Assembly: GCF_016801865.2 (NCBI RefSeq)
Contig: NC_068938.1
Location: 131,034,689 to 131,098,688 of the forward strand
Length of the DNA stretch: 64,000 nucleotides
Direction: 5' to 3'
Origin: Culex pipiens pallens
Lineage: Eukaryota; Arthropoda; Insecta; Diptera; Culicidae
Made by a program: the position numbers and the translations under genes. Of the stretch, positions 35,181 to 45,430 are shown one piece after another. The notes beneath the pieces are model-generated. The model was given only the letters and a program-made list of their open reading frames with translations. It was not told where the DNA came from and did no database searches. Within the stretch, counting starts at the first letter, position 1, and each line of letters begins with the position of its first letter.

Positions 35181-35361
35181 AGAAGATGAAGATGTCATAA
35201 AAGCAAAATATTATAAGAAAAAGTGCTGTGAGATAACTTCTAAATCCCTGGAAGAAGAAGACGAAGATAAACTTGAAGAACTTGATAATTCACTCTTTAA
35301 ATATTCCGCTAAATATTTGAAACATAGACAGAAATCGTTAGAAAAAAAGGCACGGTTATAA
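35158..35361 (+). CDS. Small charged ORF overlapping the gag-like frame
   Basis: The ATG at 35158 lies inside the gag-like ORF in another frame; it encodes 67 residues, starting MAAEETDEEDED. It is acidic, then lysine-rich, and is predicted to be helical or coiled-coil-like (LEELDNSLFKYSAKYLKHRQ). It may be the original gag C-terminus displaced by a frameshift, since composition is continuous across the overlap. No known domain. Confidence 0.35.
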   Translation: MAAEETDEEDEDVIKAKYYKKKCCEITSKSLEEEDEDKLEELDNSLFKYSAKYLKHRQKSLEKKARL

Positions 35362-35861
35362 TTATTGAAGTGATTTTAAACTCTGTAATCTTTCCTCTTT
35401 CACTATCCACCTTGAAGAGATGAATGCACAATGGTGTAAAGTCTCTATAATAATAATAAAAAAAAAAAAAATCTAATAACAAGCTCATGCAACAAACTTG
35501 TGCAACTTTTGAAAAATCACTCTGTGCGAATTAAGATTCGTAAAATTTTAAACTACAATTTTGAGTTCCCAAAAGCTCAAAAAACGATCTTGTATTTACA
35601 GATTCTAAGAAAAATTCTTAAGGTTGAACTAGTTCCTTAAAATAATGAAAAAAAATTAACATTTCTTTGAATAAGTGTGAATTAATTGTAGCTGAATTTA
35701 TTGAAAAGAAACAAATTTATGACCTTTCTTTTTAAAATTATTGGCACTATTGGCATAGTTAAAAAATCCCGGGTCCCGGGAATTCCCGGGAAATGGCCAA
35801 ATTCAACTCTCGATTCCCGGGAAATTGAAAATCTCGAGAATCGTCACCCTCTAGTGGTGAC

Positions 35862-36769
35862 ACACTGCACACCATGTTTCACCTTACAGGTGTTTAAGCA
35901 TTCCCCCATTACTGGATCAATGGAATGTCGGGCTTATCTTTGTGTTTAACACATTGAACAGATACAAAGAGAGTGCGAATACATAAGCGAAGCAAGCGCG
36001 AAATAAATCATATCGCGAAATGAATGGCTCATTCAAAGTCATTATTGAGCTCTGGGACAAGAAAAATAGTACATAAGGAAAAGAATGTCGATGCCGAGAA
36101 GAAGAAAAAATTTTGAAAGACACATAATAAGTGCATGTTCTCAGTTAATGATACAATGGTGTACACACATAAAAAATGACTAACTAAACTAAACACCTGG
36201 TGGTTTGACACTTTTACGATTGACACTTTTTAGTTGACTAACTTAAAAGTGACGAACTTTTACTTTTTACATGGTGCTCATGCACACTATCAAACAAGCG
36301 TTTGATAGTGTATGTGGGCTCCTTGTGAAAGGGTTGTCAAACTAAAAAGGGACCCCGATCGTTTGACAACAGTCCGTTTTTATTGGATTCAATTGGATAA
36401 GTTATAAACAGTGATCCAGCTCGCTGGACTGGAGTTGGAACAGGATACACCCAAACCAGAAAAGCCAACAAAATTCCCTTACAGGATTGGCAGAACATAT
36501 GACATTGAATGACAGTTGATCAGAGTCATTGGATGTCTGAGGTTATTAGTTTGGGTGTACAAAATTGGAAATGAACAAATTCCAATAAGAACTCAGGTCA
36601 CCGTGCGCCAGTCTATCCCTCAACTAACCCAAAACAAACCTTCGTCTGTCAGCTTGACGGTTCGCTCATTCGCGCTCTCCCCCTTTCGTTTCTCTCTTCA
36701 TCACACCGACGGTGATGTGATGATGTGTTTACTACCGGATTACGGGGAAACGGCAGCGACTTTACTCAC
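35862..36769. other. Non-repetitive DNA downstream of a first-exon candidate
   Basis: No coding support beyond chance frames. A direct/inverted GTTTGATAGTGT-type motif (36288-36312, ACTATCAAACAAGCGTTTGA then TAGTGT) forms a perfect short palindrome. On the minus strand this would be the start of the intron following the exon at 36770-36864. Confidence 0.3.
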
Positions 36770-36864
36770 CATTCGTGTAAGTCTTCCTTGCTGGTTGACA
36801 GGCGATTCGCGGGAGTCGATCCCGACGGTCCCGCTGCTAAATCACCGTTCATTGCAGAAGACAT
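36770..36864 (-). CDS. Candidate first coding exon (gene unknown)
   Basis: The ATG at 36864 (or the in-frame ATG at 36852) opens 31 codons plus two bases and ends at a consensus donor GTGAGT (36769-36764). The peptide starts MSSAMNGDLAAGPSGSTPAN and ends with KEDLHE plus a split codon beginning TG. It is polar and Gly/Ser/Pro-rich, like a disordered cytosolic N-terminus. Local GC is high and the block is free of repeats. The phase equals that of the exons at 5290, 21394 and 52483. Downstream exons were not found in this window. Confidence 0.5.
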
Positions 36865-38304
36865 ATTGCGCGTGATGTTAGTTAGTAGGCTATGAACACA
36901 GCACAGCACGACTTGCTTGCTTTGTTTGCACACTTAGTAATAATGGAAGAGATTCTTTTTTTTTTTGGTTTGCTTGGATCAGTCTTTCAAACGGCGTTAG
37001 GAGAGAGAGGATGACACTTGTAAAATACTTAACTTCTACGGCAACCGATGCTCGTCATTATCTAATCGCGCCCGAACACACACACTCACTGGGATCAAAC
37101 TTTCACAATACTGATTAATTTGAGTAACCAACTCGTACAACTCAACAGTACACTCTAGCTTTTGTTTGCAGTTGATGTCCCGGGTTTGTTCAATGTTTAC
37201 TTTGATGAATGATGAACTCGATTCAGGTTATTCCTACATGAATGGAACGACACATTCACTTCTAGAAGGAAAGCACACTCACATGCGAAACGCAAAGAAA
37301 CCGATGAAAACAAAATCTTCAAATAATCTCGGAAGATCACACTCTCACTAGCGTGCCAGCGTAGCAACCTCTGACTTTCGCGTCGTAAGGATGTGTGTGG
37401 TGCAGAGTATGCAATTTCTTTGCGCGAATCGTGTCGCAGCAGGCGGATTAGCGGCTTAAACGTCCCAACTTGGACACCCACGGCGAACGCAGCTCCACCT
37501 TCCGGTCACGGCGACGACGACGGTGAAGCGCATTACGGAAGTTCGAATCGAAAATCGAACCGAAAGTCCACGAAACTAGCACTGAATGAGATGCGGTCGG
37601 ACGATGCACGGATTTTGACTTTATTTTGACACTGACAGCAGGAAAATTTGGGAGTTGCGAGGCATGTGATGGAATGAAAGAAGGTGGTTGGGTGTGGGAG
37701 GATGAACATCGAATGTTGAGCATGCGCGCATGAGACAGTTTTGTCTTGTTTTGGGTTGGCTGGTGATGAGTTTACGGCTGTTTTGAAAACATTGATTAAG
37801 GTATAGAGTGGCGGAAATAGAAACATGGACTTTGTAAAATATTGTTCTATGAAGCAAATTTTTTTTTTTTTTTTTTGGACAATTTAGGCCAAGTTCTTGC
37901 GGTAAATATTGTGATTGTTAGTGCAAAATGGAATCTAGAATTTTAAAATTTTCATTGAAAATTTTATAATCAACAAAGATTTAATACTGTTAAAGCATTT
38001 TTTTAAATAGAAACTATATTTCATGAATTGAACCTATTTTTTAAATGTTTAATCGTGCTGTTTTGGAAAAAAATAACATATTTTAATCTGTTAAAATTTT
38101 CACAGAATAAAAAAAAATGGAAATTTATTTGATTTTTGGGATGTCGATTGAATTCAAAACTATATGAACCTATTTTTTAAATGATTAATCGTGCTGTTTA
38201 AAAAAAAAGTTCAACATATTTTAATCTAACTGTTTTATGTATATTATAGAATTATTATTGAGCTTTTTCACTTACAAAAACGTCGAAATTCTTAGTTAAA
38301 ATTT
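36865..38304. other. GC-rich promoter-like DNA, then AT-rich DNA
   Basis: 36865-37720 is comparatively GC-rich and single-copy; it includes a GAGAGAG tract near 37003 and minus donor-like GTGAGTGTG words (37095, 37280). It may be the promoter and 5' UTR of the exon at 36770-36864. From about 37855 it is AT-rich, with a 19-T run and a repeated pair (near 38015 and 38165: GAACCTATTTTTTAAATG). Confidence 0.35.
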
Positions 38305-38472
38305 GGGACCATCCATAAACCACGTGGACACATTAGGGGGGGGGGGGTATGGCGATTGTCCACGATCCATACAAAAAAGATTTTTTTTGTATGGACAATT
38401 GTCCACGAAGTTACCCCCCCCCCCCGGTAACAGATTCCCAAAAAAGTGTCCACGTGGTTTATGGATGGTCCC
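38305..38472. mobile_element. 168-bp MITE
   Basis: The ends GGGACCATCCATAAACCACG (continuing TGGACA) and the exact complement TGTCCACGTGGTTTATGGAT (continuing GGTCCC) form a 26-bp perfect inverted repeat. The interior repeats ATTGTCCACGA around a stem, with G and C tracts. The flanks have TTT on each side, consistent with a 3-bp duplication. A decayed end of the family (GGGACCATCTGTGCACCACG) is at 56166. Confidence 0.8.
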
Positions 38473-38736
38473 TTTTCACAGAATAAAAAAAATGGAAATT
38501 TATTTGATTTTTGGGATGTCGATTGAATTCAGCATTTATTTAAAAAGATTTTTATTGTTTTAAACCTATCCTGACGAAAAAACAAAACTCACTTTTGTTA
38601 TGGTATGGTGGACATTAGGGTGGTTCAAATTTTAGCGGAATGATGAGATAGCACGTCAGTGTCTTCAGAACAATTGAAGGGAACGCCATTCTGAGCAACT
38701 TTGTACAAGGGCAGAAAGCTCTAGAGCAATTCTCTA

Positions 38737-38954
38737 CACAGAAAAAAATAATGTAAATTTGGAAGCTTTAATTTTTGAAGGTTGAATATTACCTCTTTTA
38801 TGATTAATTTTACCTCAATTTAGACTGAAAAAGTGACATTACACCAGAAAAGTGGTAAAATTACACATTTCCAGAGGTAAAATTACATCTTTTTTCTGAC
38901 ATAAAAGATGTACCCCTTCCCAGATGTAATATTACAATGATTTTTTTTTCTGTG
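38737..38954. mobile_element. CACAG...CTGTG MITE, inverted copy of the one at 4528
   Basis: It is flanked by TA (38735-38736, 38955-38956). It matches the complement of 4528-4744 nearly throughout, including GACATAAAAGATGTACCCCT and AAAAGTGACATTACACCAGA. It sits at the edge of a family P repeat. Confidence 0.85.
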
Positions 38955-39515
38955 TACGAGATCGGTATTTTTTCTTTGATTTTAATTTTGGTATTTTTTA
39001 ATCCGACTGAAACTTTTTTGGTGCCTTCGGTATGCTCAAAAAAGCCATTTTGCATCATTTGTTTGTCCATATAATTTTCCATACAAATTTGGCAGCTGTC
39101 CATACAAAAATGATGTATTAAAATTCAAAAATTGGTATTTTTTGAAGGAATTTTTTGATCAATTTGTTGTCTTCGGCAATGTTGTAGGTATGGATAAGGA
39201 CTATACTGGATAAATGTGATACACGGTAAAACAAATTTTGGTGATTTTTAATTTCCCTTTTTGTCACTAAAACTTGATTTGCAAAAAAAACACTATTTTT
39301 AATTTTCTGATCTGATCTAACATCAAATGCCAACTTTTCAGAAATTTCCAGAATAATCATAAAATCTTTGATCAAATTATGAATTTTTAAATCAATTTGA
39401 TTTTTTTTATAGACGACATCAAATGCCAACTTTTCAGAAATTTCCAGAATAATCATAAAATCTTTGACCAAATTATGAATTTTTAAATCAATTTGATTTT
39501 CTTTTGCCCTTTTGA
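38955..39515 (-). repeat. Family P fragment with a 96-bp tandem duplication
   Basis: 38957-39300 matches the left arm of the palindrome at 49.3 kb in the same orientation (TTGGTGCCTTCGGTATGC, TTGTCCATATAATTTTCCAT). 39320-39415 and 39416-39510 are two nearly identical tandem units starting ACATCAAATGCCAACTTTTC. Confidence 0.65.
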
Positions 39516-40537
39516 AATGTCAGTCTTGATTAAAAAAAATGGAAATATTTTTTTCAAAAAGATCACAAAATTTCACGAAGGTTTATTGAATTTTATCTCA
39601 ATTTTAAAATGAAGATTTTTTATCGTTTTTTGCTCAGAATTCCGATGCAAATATTTTACTTTTCCTGTCATTTTCGAGCTCGAGTGACGAAATGCTACTT
39701 TTCACTACCAAAATTAACAGAATGGAAAATTAATACCTTTCAATATTAATGCTGAAAATTTCTATTGTCAAAAGTTTCATTTTTCTATATTTTTTTGTTT
39801 GAACAGTAAATTTTCTTAACACATGGATGTTTGAAATAAAATTCCATTCAAAAAGCGTTCATCGGAAGTGAAAAAATGTTGTATGCAACTCATTGCAAAA
39901 CTTGATTTTTTCCGCACTCGTCGTATTTATCCAACTCGGTGAACCTTGTTGGATAAATTTACAACTCGCTCTGGAAACATCTTCTTTTTGCAACTTGTTG
40001 TATTACCTACTATTTAAAGTTTTTATCCCTCGGCTCTGGTCGGGGTCAAGGGGGGAGGGTCGAGAAAAACATACATGAAAATTTAAATAACAAGCCATAG
40101 TTTTAACATTTGAATGCAAAAGTGGTTTTAAAAAGCATTTTACACTAGTTCAGTTCATTTTAAATTGATTTCAGCTGATTGCATTTGTATTTTCATTGGA
40201 ATTTTGAAGTTTTTTGAAAAATATAACTTTTACCAACTAATTTTTTGGGCCTATTTTGAAGATGGGGGGGGGGGGGTATTTGTACCAGCCTAACTTTTGA
40301 TAGAATTGACCAAAATTCATTTTTCAAGAATAAAAATGAATATTGAGCTCTACAATCATCCAGAAAAGCCTAACAAATTACGAAAAAATATGGTTGAATG
40401 TAATAGAAGAGACAAGTTTTGACTGTAATCATTAAAGATTAAATTCAATTAATTTTGTTAATTGTCACTTATGTGTACAGACCTTCAAAGTCGCCGTTTG
40501 GTTTTGCTGGGGCTGACTAGATTCCAGAGTGCTTCAT
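39516..40537. repeat. AT-rich DNA with a dispersed repeat at about 40011-40300
   Basis: 40011-40300 (TTTTTATCCCTCGGCTCTGG ... GGTATTTGTACCAGCC) matches 50320-50780 in the opposite orientation (GGCTGGTACAAATA ... CTCGGCCAGGGCCGAGGGAC). The remainder has no recognised feature. Confidence 0.5.
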
Positions 40538-40810
40538 ACAATCCAGACACGATTATCCGAAGGCCTCGAAAACAAAATCCTTATTTTTGATTGCCGAGCT
40601 AAAGTGTGACCCCTAAACTACGCTAAAGCGATTTAGAATTTTAAAACCAAGATGGCGGTCAATATGGAGAGGACGAAATATTGGAAAAAATGCATTTTGT
40701 TATTTAATAGATAGTACCTACAACAAGAACCTGAAAAAAATGAAAATAAATTTTGTTCGTGATTTGATTATCCAAAGACCCATACAAACCTTAGGATAAT
40801 CGTAATTTTT
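40538..40810. repeat. Decayed TIR repeat with GATTATCCGAAG ends
   Basis: ATCCAGACACGATTATCCGA at about 40545 and CATACAAACCTTAGGATAAT then CG at about 40782 are imperfect inverted ends. The same end words are at 33645 and 21016. Probably a pogo-like non-autonomous element. Confidence 0.5.
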
Positions 40811-40900
40811 GACTAATTGCAATTTAAAAAAAAATCTGTTCGTCCAATCAAGCTCATATCGTCTACAATGATTTGAAAAATAAATGTAATGTCGATTGAT

Positions 40901-40906
40901 TTTATT
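40901..40906 (-). terminator. Polyadenylation signal AATAAA of the zinc-finger gene
   Basis: AATAAA on the minus strand lies about 31 bases past the stop codon (40937-40939) of the spliced zinc-finger gene, an ordinary spacing for a short insect 3' UTR. Confidence 0.55.
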
Positions 40907-40936
40907 TGCAACAAGTATCTCATACTACATCAGTTT

Positions 40937-41612
40937 CTAAACCCCCTTCTTGGCCTGAAACTTGACACAAGCCCTCTCATTGTGGCGCTTCATGTCGCTG
41001 GTCTTGGCGAAGCACTGGCCACACCGGGGACAGCTCACCGTCCAGTTGTGGTGGCCGGTTCGCTTGCGGTGCATGTGCAGGGCCAGGGCAGACTTGAAGC
41101 ACTTGCCACAATTGCAGGGCCAGGGCCGTTCGGCGGAGTGGACGACTTCGTGGTTGCGCAGCTGGTACCGGAAGCGGAAGCTTTTGGCGCAAGACCGACA
41201 GGGGTGGCACCGGGGCCGGGTCGGTTGAGGGTCCGTCGGGGGTAGTGGGACTTCGGAAGACGATACGGAAGTTGCGGAGGATGCGCGTGCGTTTCTGGAA
41301 CATGATTTTTTAGGGTTGAACTTGATTTAAAATTAACTCTTCTATACTTACAGTTTGATTGAGACGTCATCATCTTCACTTTCAGTATCAGTACTTTCAG
41401 CGCAGTAAGATACAAAGCCACTTCGAGTGCTGACTCGGCGTGCTTTAGATTCGAATGGGGACCAAAAAAGGTCACAAAATAGCTCTAAAAGTGGGTACTA
41501 TTTAAAGGACTATCTACGAGCTTTCAATTTTTCAATTTTACTTACTGTCCCATTTATCGTTTCTTGCTGCAAGTGATCGATCGTATCGACGTGATAAATT
41601 ATGTTTAGGCAT
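40937..41612 (-). CDS. Three-exon C2H2 zinc-finger protein, 185 aa
   Basis: This gene appears only after splicing: exon 1 41612-41546 (ATG at 41612), exon 2 41484-41352, exon 3 41294-40937. Introns are 61 and 57 bases, with donors GTAAGT and acceptors TTTTAG and TTCCAG. The exons sum to 558 bases in one frame. The start MPKHNLSRRYDRSLAARNDK is followed by an acidic linker (ESTDTESEDDD, about 52-62) and a Ser/Pro stretch. Three fingers follow: C99-x2-C102-x12-H115-x3-H119, C127-x1-C129-x12-H142-x5-H148 and C155-x2-C158-x12-H171-x4-C176. The protein ends KKGV eight residues past the last finger. Finger 2 lacks one residue between its cysteines and finger 3 ends in Cys. Such proteins normally bind DNA in the nucleus; the target is unknown. 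No ZAD domain was seen. It stands alone among repeats. Confidence 0.8.
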
Positions 41613-42003
41613 TTTTAATTAAATATGAAACGGATTGAATGATTATTCGTTTAGTTTACTGTCAAAATTGAAAAGTACAGAAATGCATTTAAAGCGGCCT
41701 ACTAAGAAAAGCGCGAAGATGATATTTGTGATTACAGATTCATTTAATTTTACAAAATCGCCCCTTTTGAAATAATATGTCCAGAGTTTTTCTTTTGTTT
41801 TTTTCTTTTTTGAAAAGGACCTACAAACTATTAAGCAACTCTCTACGAAATCGGCCCATTTCGGCCATTTTTATTTTTTGTATTTTTTTATTTGACTCAA
41901 ACTTTGTGGGGGCCTCCCCTATGACCAAATAAGCTATTTTGCGTCATTGGTTTTCCATACAAGTCTCCATACAATTTTGGCTGCTGTCCATACAAAAATG
42001 GTA

Positions 42004-43859
42004 CCGTAAACCAGGGTGACTTTGATAGGATTTCAATTTGTTTGTAGAATATTTTCCAACAGTTAAGGTTTTTCTCAATATTATTATTTTTAAAACATGT
42101 ACAGGGGTAGGCCACACAAAGTCCATGCACTATTTCGGAAAAAAAGTTTTTTCAATAATATTTAGAAAAATAGTTACGTTAAAAATTCTTAGTTTCAATT
42201 CCGGGGTGACTTTGATAGTCACAGTTTTTCTTGTTAAAATCATATTTAAGATGTTCAAACTTTATTTGTATGCTAAATGTACCATCACTGAAGTAGCTGA
42301 TATAGTTTTTAAGAAAAAAAAATCAATGTTTATATTTAGTTAACTAAGTGTTTAAGCTTTTTAGCAAAATACATATAAATTTTAGGTAAAATTGTCAAAA
42401 AGTCGCAATTTTGCCTGAAACTTGTTAAAACTATTTTTGTTTATAAAATTATCGATTTATATTGCATTTTAAACTGAATTCGAAGCACGAATCACAAGTT
42501 TTCACATTTTACATGAATTTTGTTCAACTGAAATTGCCTATAAATTTGGAGTTTTTTTTAATTGTGTTTCAAAAACACATATTAGGGGAAATCTACCCAT
42601 TTTAATCCTAATAAGCGGTCGTGTATGAATGATGCTGGATAATCTAGAGTCTCCCTTGAATTTTACTAAAACCAAGTACACCAACGAGTAGAGCAAGTTT
42701 TTGTGAACATTTCTGTTTATTTTCACTTTCACTAAAAGTTATTCTATTTCTTTACCAAGCATTTAACAAAAAAAAATTCCCAAGGGTATTCTAATCGAGG
42801 CGAATGCATTGGGCCACGCCCATTTTTCTAATATCGGCTTAGTTCTTTTTTCTTCCAACACTCTGTCGAGTGTTGCCATTTGCGCTGACAGTTCAAACGA
42901 ACACTCACGAAAAGTGGCATTTATAGGGAAAGTTTCCTGGCATCGCTGGCTGTGCTGCTGGTGGTGTTGACGGCCAGCCTTTGTTCTTTTTTGCCTTCGT
43001 CTCTCGCTCGGTTTTCTTCAGCCTTCGAGTGGAATGCAAAGTGAAAATTGAAACGTCAAACGACTTGGCGCGTTTGTTTTTTTGATGGCGCTTGCTAATT
43101 TATTACATTTTTCGGGATTATTCTTCAAGTGAGTGCCTTACTAATGATCAAAAGAACATGTTGCCGGTAGTTGGAAGCAATTTCATATCTTAAGCGCCGT
43201 GAAAAAGTAAGCGAAAGTGAAAAGTTAATTTTGGCGATATTCATTAAGCGTTTGAGGGATTCTCGTGTGTGTCACTGTGTGTGCCAACAAAATGATGAGA
43301 AGTGGTCTCGCAAAATACAAATTATGATCAAAAGTGCATTAAATGTGATCTTTTTGGCCAGTAAGTGGCATACATTTGCGTGCTTACTCGAGGCGGTGCT
43401 GTTGCTGGTAAGTTTATAGCCCAAATAGTATTTTTGGAGCTTTAATCTAGCATCAAACTCTCCATGTGACGAAGATAGGTGTTTGATTGGAAAGGGTAGA
43501 TTTCCCCTATTTATTATTTACAAACTTTGTTGACCTTCTCCTAGTGGAAAATTGTCCTAATAATCTGAAAATGCAATCCGTTTTCCGATTAAAAATCATG
43601 TTCATTGAGAAAATCATGACACTTTGAGAAGTTTAAAATAATGACTTTCATCAACATTTTCTTAACTATAGTTAACTAACTATTTAAACTTGTCAAAATT
43701 TTATGAAAAGTTCTTCTTGAGGTACTTTGAACACTTCTCTACCACGGTCAGTATGTTTCTAAACCATTCCTTACGTATTTTAATTGTACTCTTCATTTTG
43801 CGGAAAAATCGCAAACCTATCAAAGTCACCCCTGCTATCAAAGTCACCCCGTTTTACGG
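42004..43859. mobile_element. TA-flanked element with CCGTAAA...TTTACGG ends
   Basis: The left end CCGTAAACCAGGGTGACTTT and the right end, mirrored, CCGTAAAACGGGGTGACTTT (both continuing GATAG) are flanked by TA (42002-42003, 43860-43861). It splits the left arm of the palindrome; the uninterrupted family sequence is at about 49450-49480. More GGGGTGACTTTGATAG words occur at 42203 and 43815-43845. It hosts another element at 42585-43507. No transposase. Confidence 0.8.
42585..43507. mobile_element. TA-flanked TAGGGGAA-family element with a GC-richer interior
   Basis: The tips GGGGAAATCTACCC and GGGTAGATTTCCCC are exact inverted repeats flanked by TA (42583-42584, 43508-43509). The interior (42820-43420) is less AT-rich, with TGTTGCCATTTGCGCTGACA and a GCTGTGCTGCTGGTGGTGTT stretch, unlike the element's edges. 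It could be a captured host fragment. An 82-codon frame at 43171-43419 has no domain. Confidence 0.7.
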
Positions 43860-45166
43860 TATGTAAATATTCAAACAGCTGTAACTTTTGAGTGAATTTT
43901 CTGATCAATTTGGTGTCTTCGGCAAAGTTGTAGGTATTGTTGAGGACTTTTGAGAAAAAAATAGGTACACGGAAAAAAAATATTTGAAGATTTTTTTCTC
44001 AACTTTTTTTTCACAAATAGTCAATTTCCCAAAATACGTATTTTTTGATTTTCGAGATTTTTTGACATGTTTTAGGGGACTAAAATCCGCAAATTTTGAG
44101 CCATAGAGAGACTTGGTCAAAAAATCTGCCACCGAGTTATGAATTTTTGAAAAAATAGTGATTTTTGGAAAAAATCGAAGTTTCATGCAAAAACAAGTTT
44201 GACATTATTTTTTAATGCAAAATTGAATTTGCAATCGAAAAGTACTTTACAGATTTTTTGATAAAAAGCTCCCTTTTCAAGATATAACCACCGAAAGTTT
44301 GATTTTAGCGTGATATTTGCAGTTTTTCGATTTAAAAAAAAAGTGATCATGAGTGACTATTTCTAAAAATATTTTTTTTGAAAAGTTCAGAAAATTTGCC
44401 ATGAAATTGTCCAAGAGACATTGAATATTGGACCTCAGGTAGCTGAGAAAGAGCCGCTTTAAGAACAAGAAACAAAATATTTTTTTCGAAAAGATCGGAA
44501 AATTTCACGAATGTTTCATGTATTAACATTGTAAATCGGACCATTAGTTGCTGAGATATCGTCATTAGAAAATGGTGGGTTGTTTTGGTGAGATTTAGAA
44601 AACTTCAATTTTCGTGTTTCTTGTTCTTAAAGCAGCTCTATCTCAGCAACCCGAGGTCAAATCTTTAATGTCTCTTGGACAATTTCATAGCAAATTTTCT
44701 GAACATTTCAAAAAAAATATTTTTAGAAATAGTCACTCATGGTCACTATTTTTAAAAATCGAAAAACTGCAAATATTACGCTAAAATCAAACTTTCGATA
44801 GCTATATCTTGAAAACAAAGCCTTTATCAAAAAATATGTAAAGTACTTTTCGATTGCAAATTCAATTTTGCATTAAAAAATAATGTCTAACTTGTTTTTG
44901 CATGAAACTTCGATTTTTTCCAAAAATCACTATTTTTTCAAAAATTCATAACTCGGCGGCAAATTTTTTTGACCATGTTTCTCTATGGCTCAAAAGTTGC
45001 GGATTTTTGTCCCCGAAAACATATCAAAAAATCTCGAAAATCAAAAAATATTTATTTTGGGAAATTGAGTTTTTGTAAAAAAAAGTTGATTAAAAAATCT
45101 GCAAAAAAATTCCGTGTACCTATTTTTTTCTCAAAAGTCCTCAGCAATACCTACAACTTTGCCAAA

Positions 45167-45430
45167 TGTCTGCCTGTGTGGATCAATCGGACCGCGCACT
45201 GGACTCACAATCCAGAGGTCGCTGGTTCGAATCCCGAGGCGGACGCAAAAAATTCTAAGTGTAAATATAGGTATTCGGTGCCCTCTCCCCGTGCCATACC
45301 TTCACACTTAGGAGACCCGGGAGGCGGAGTCTTGTCGCAAAAAGAACGATACACACCTGTGGAACCGTTGACGAAACCGCAAGGTTTAAGAGGGCCACAT
45401 TATAAGGTGTTACGTCGATTCCGTTTTTTT
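45167..45430 (+). mobile_element. tRNA-derived SINE (family S3), second copy
   Basis: It is flanked by TTGCCAAA (45159-45166, 45431-45438) within the right arm of the palindrome. It has the same A box, TGGACTCACAATCCA arm and B box GGTTCGAATCCC as the copy at 22703-22968. It ends in a run of T. Confidence 0.85.

Larger units (their letters stand above)
33302..35853. mobile_element. hAT-like element enclosing a gag-like retroelement
   Basis: The tips TAGAGGGTGAC (33302-33312) and GTCACCCTCTA (35843-35853) are flanked by the perfect 8-bp duplication GTGGTGAC (33294-33301, 35854-35861). Both subterminal regions carry many TCCCGGGAATTCCCGGG-type words (33320-33415, 35765-35830). No transposase is seen. 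The middle holds a pogo-like fragment (TACAGTCCAGACTTGATTAT near 33645) and the retroelement with ORF at 34404-35180 and (TAA)n tail ending about 35471. Confidence 0.8.

Noticed and set aside
40977..41475. Two long minus frames of 108 and 146 codons, and 118 codons on the plus strand
   Set aside because: They are shadows of the zinc-finger exon 3 in other frames; the finger cysteines and histidines appear only in the third minus frame.
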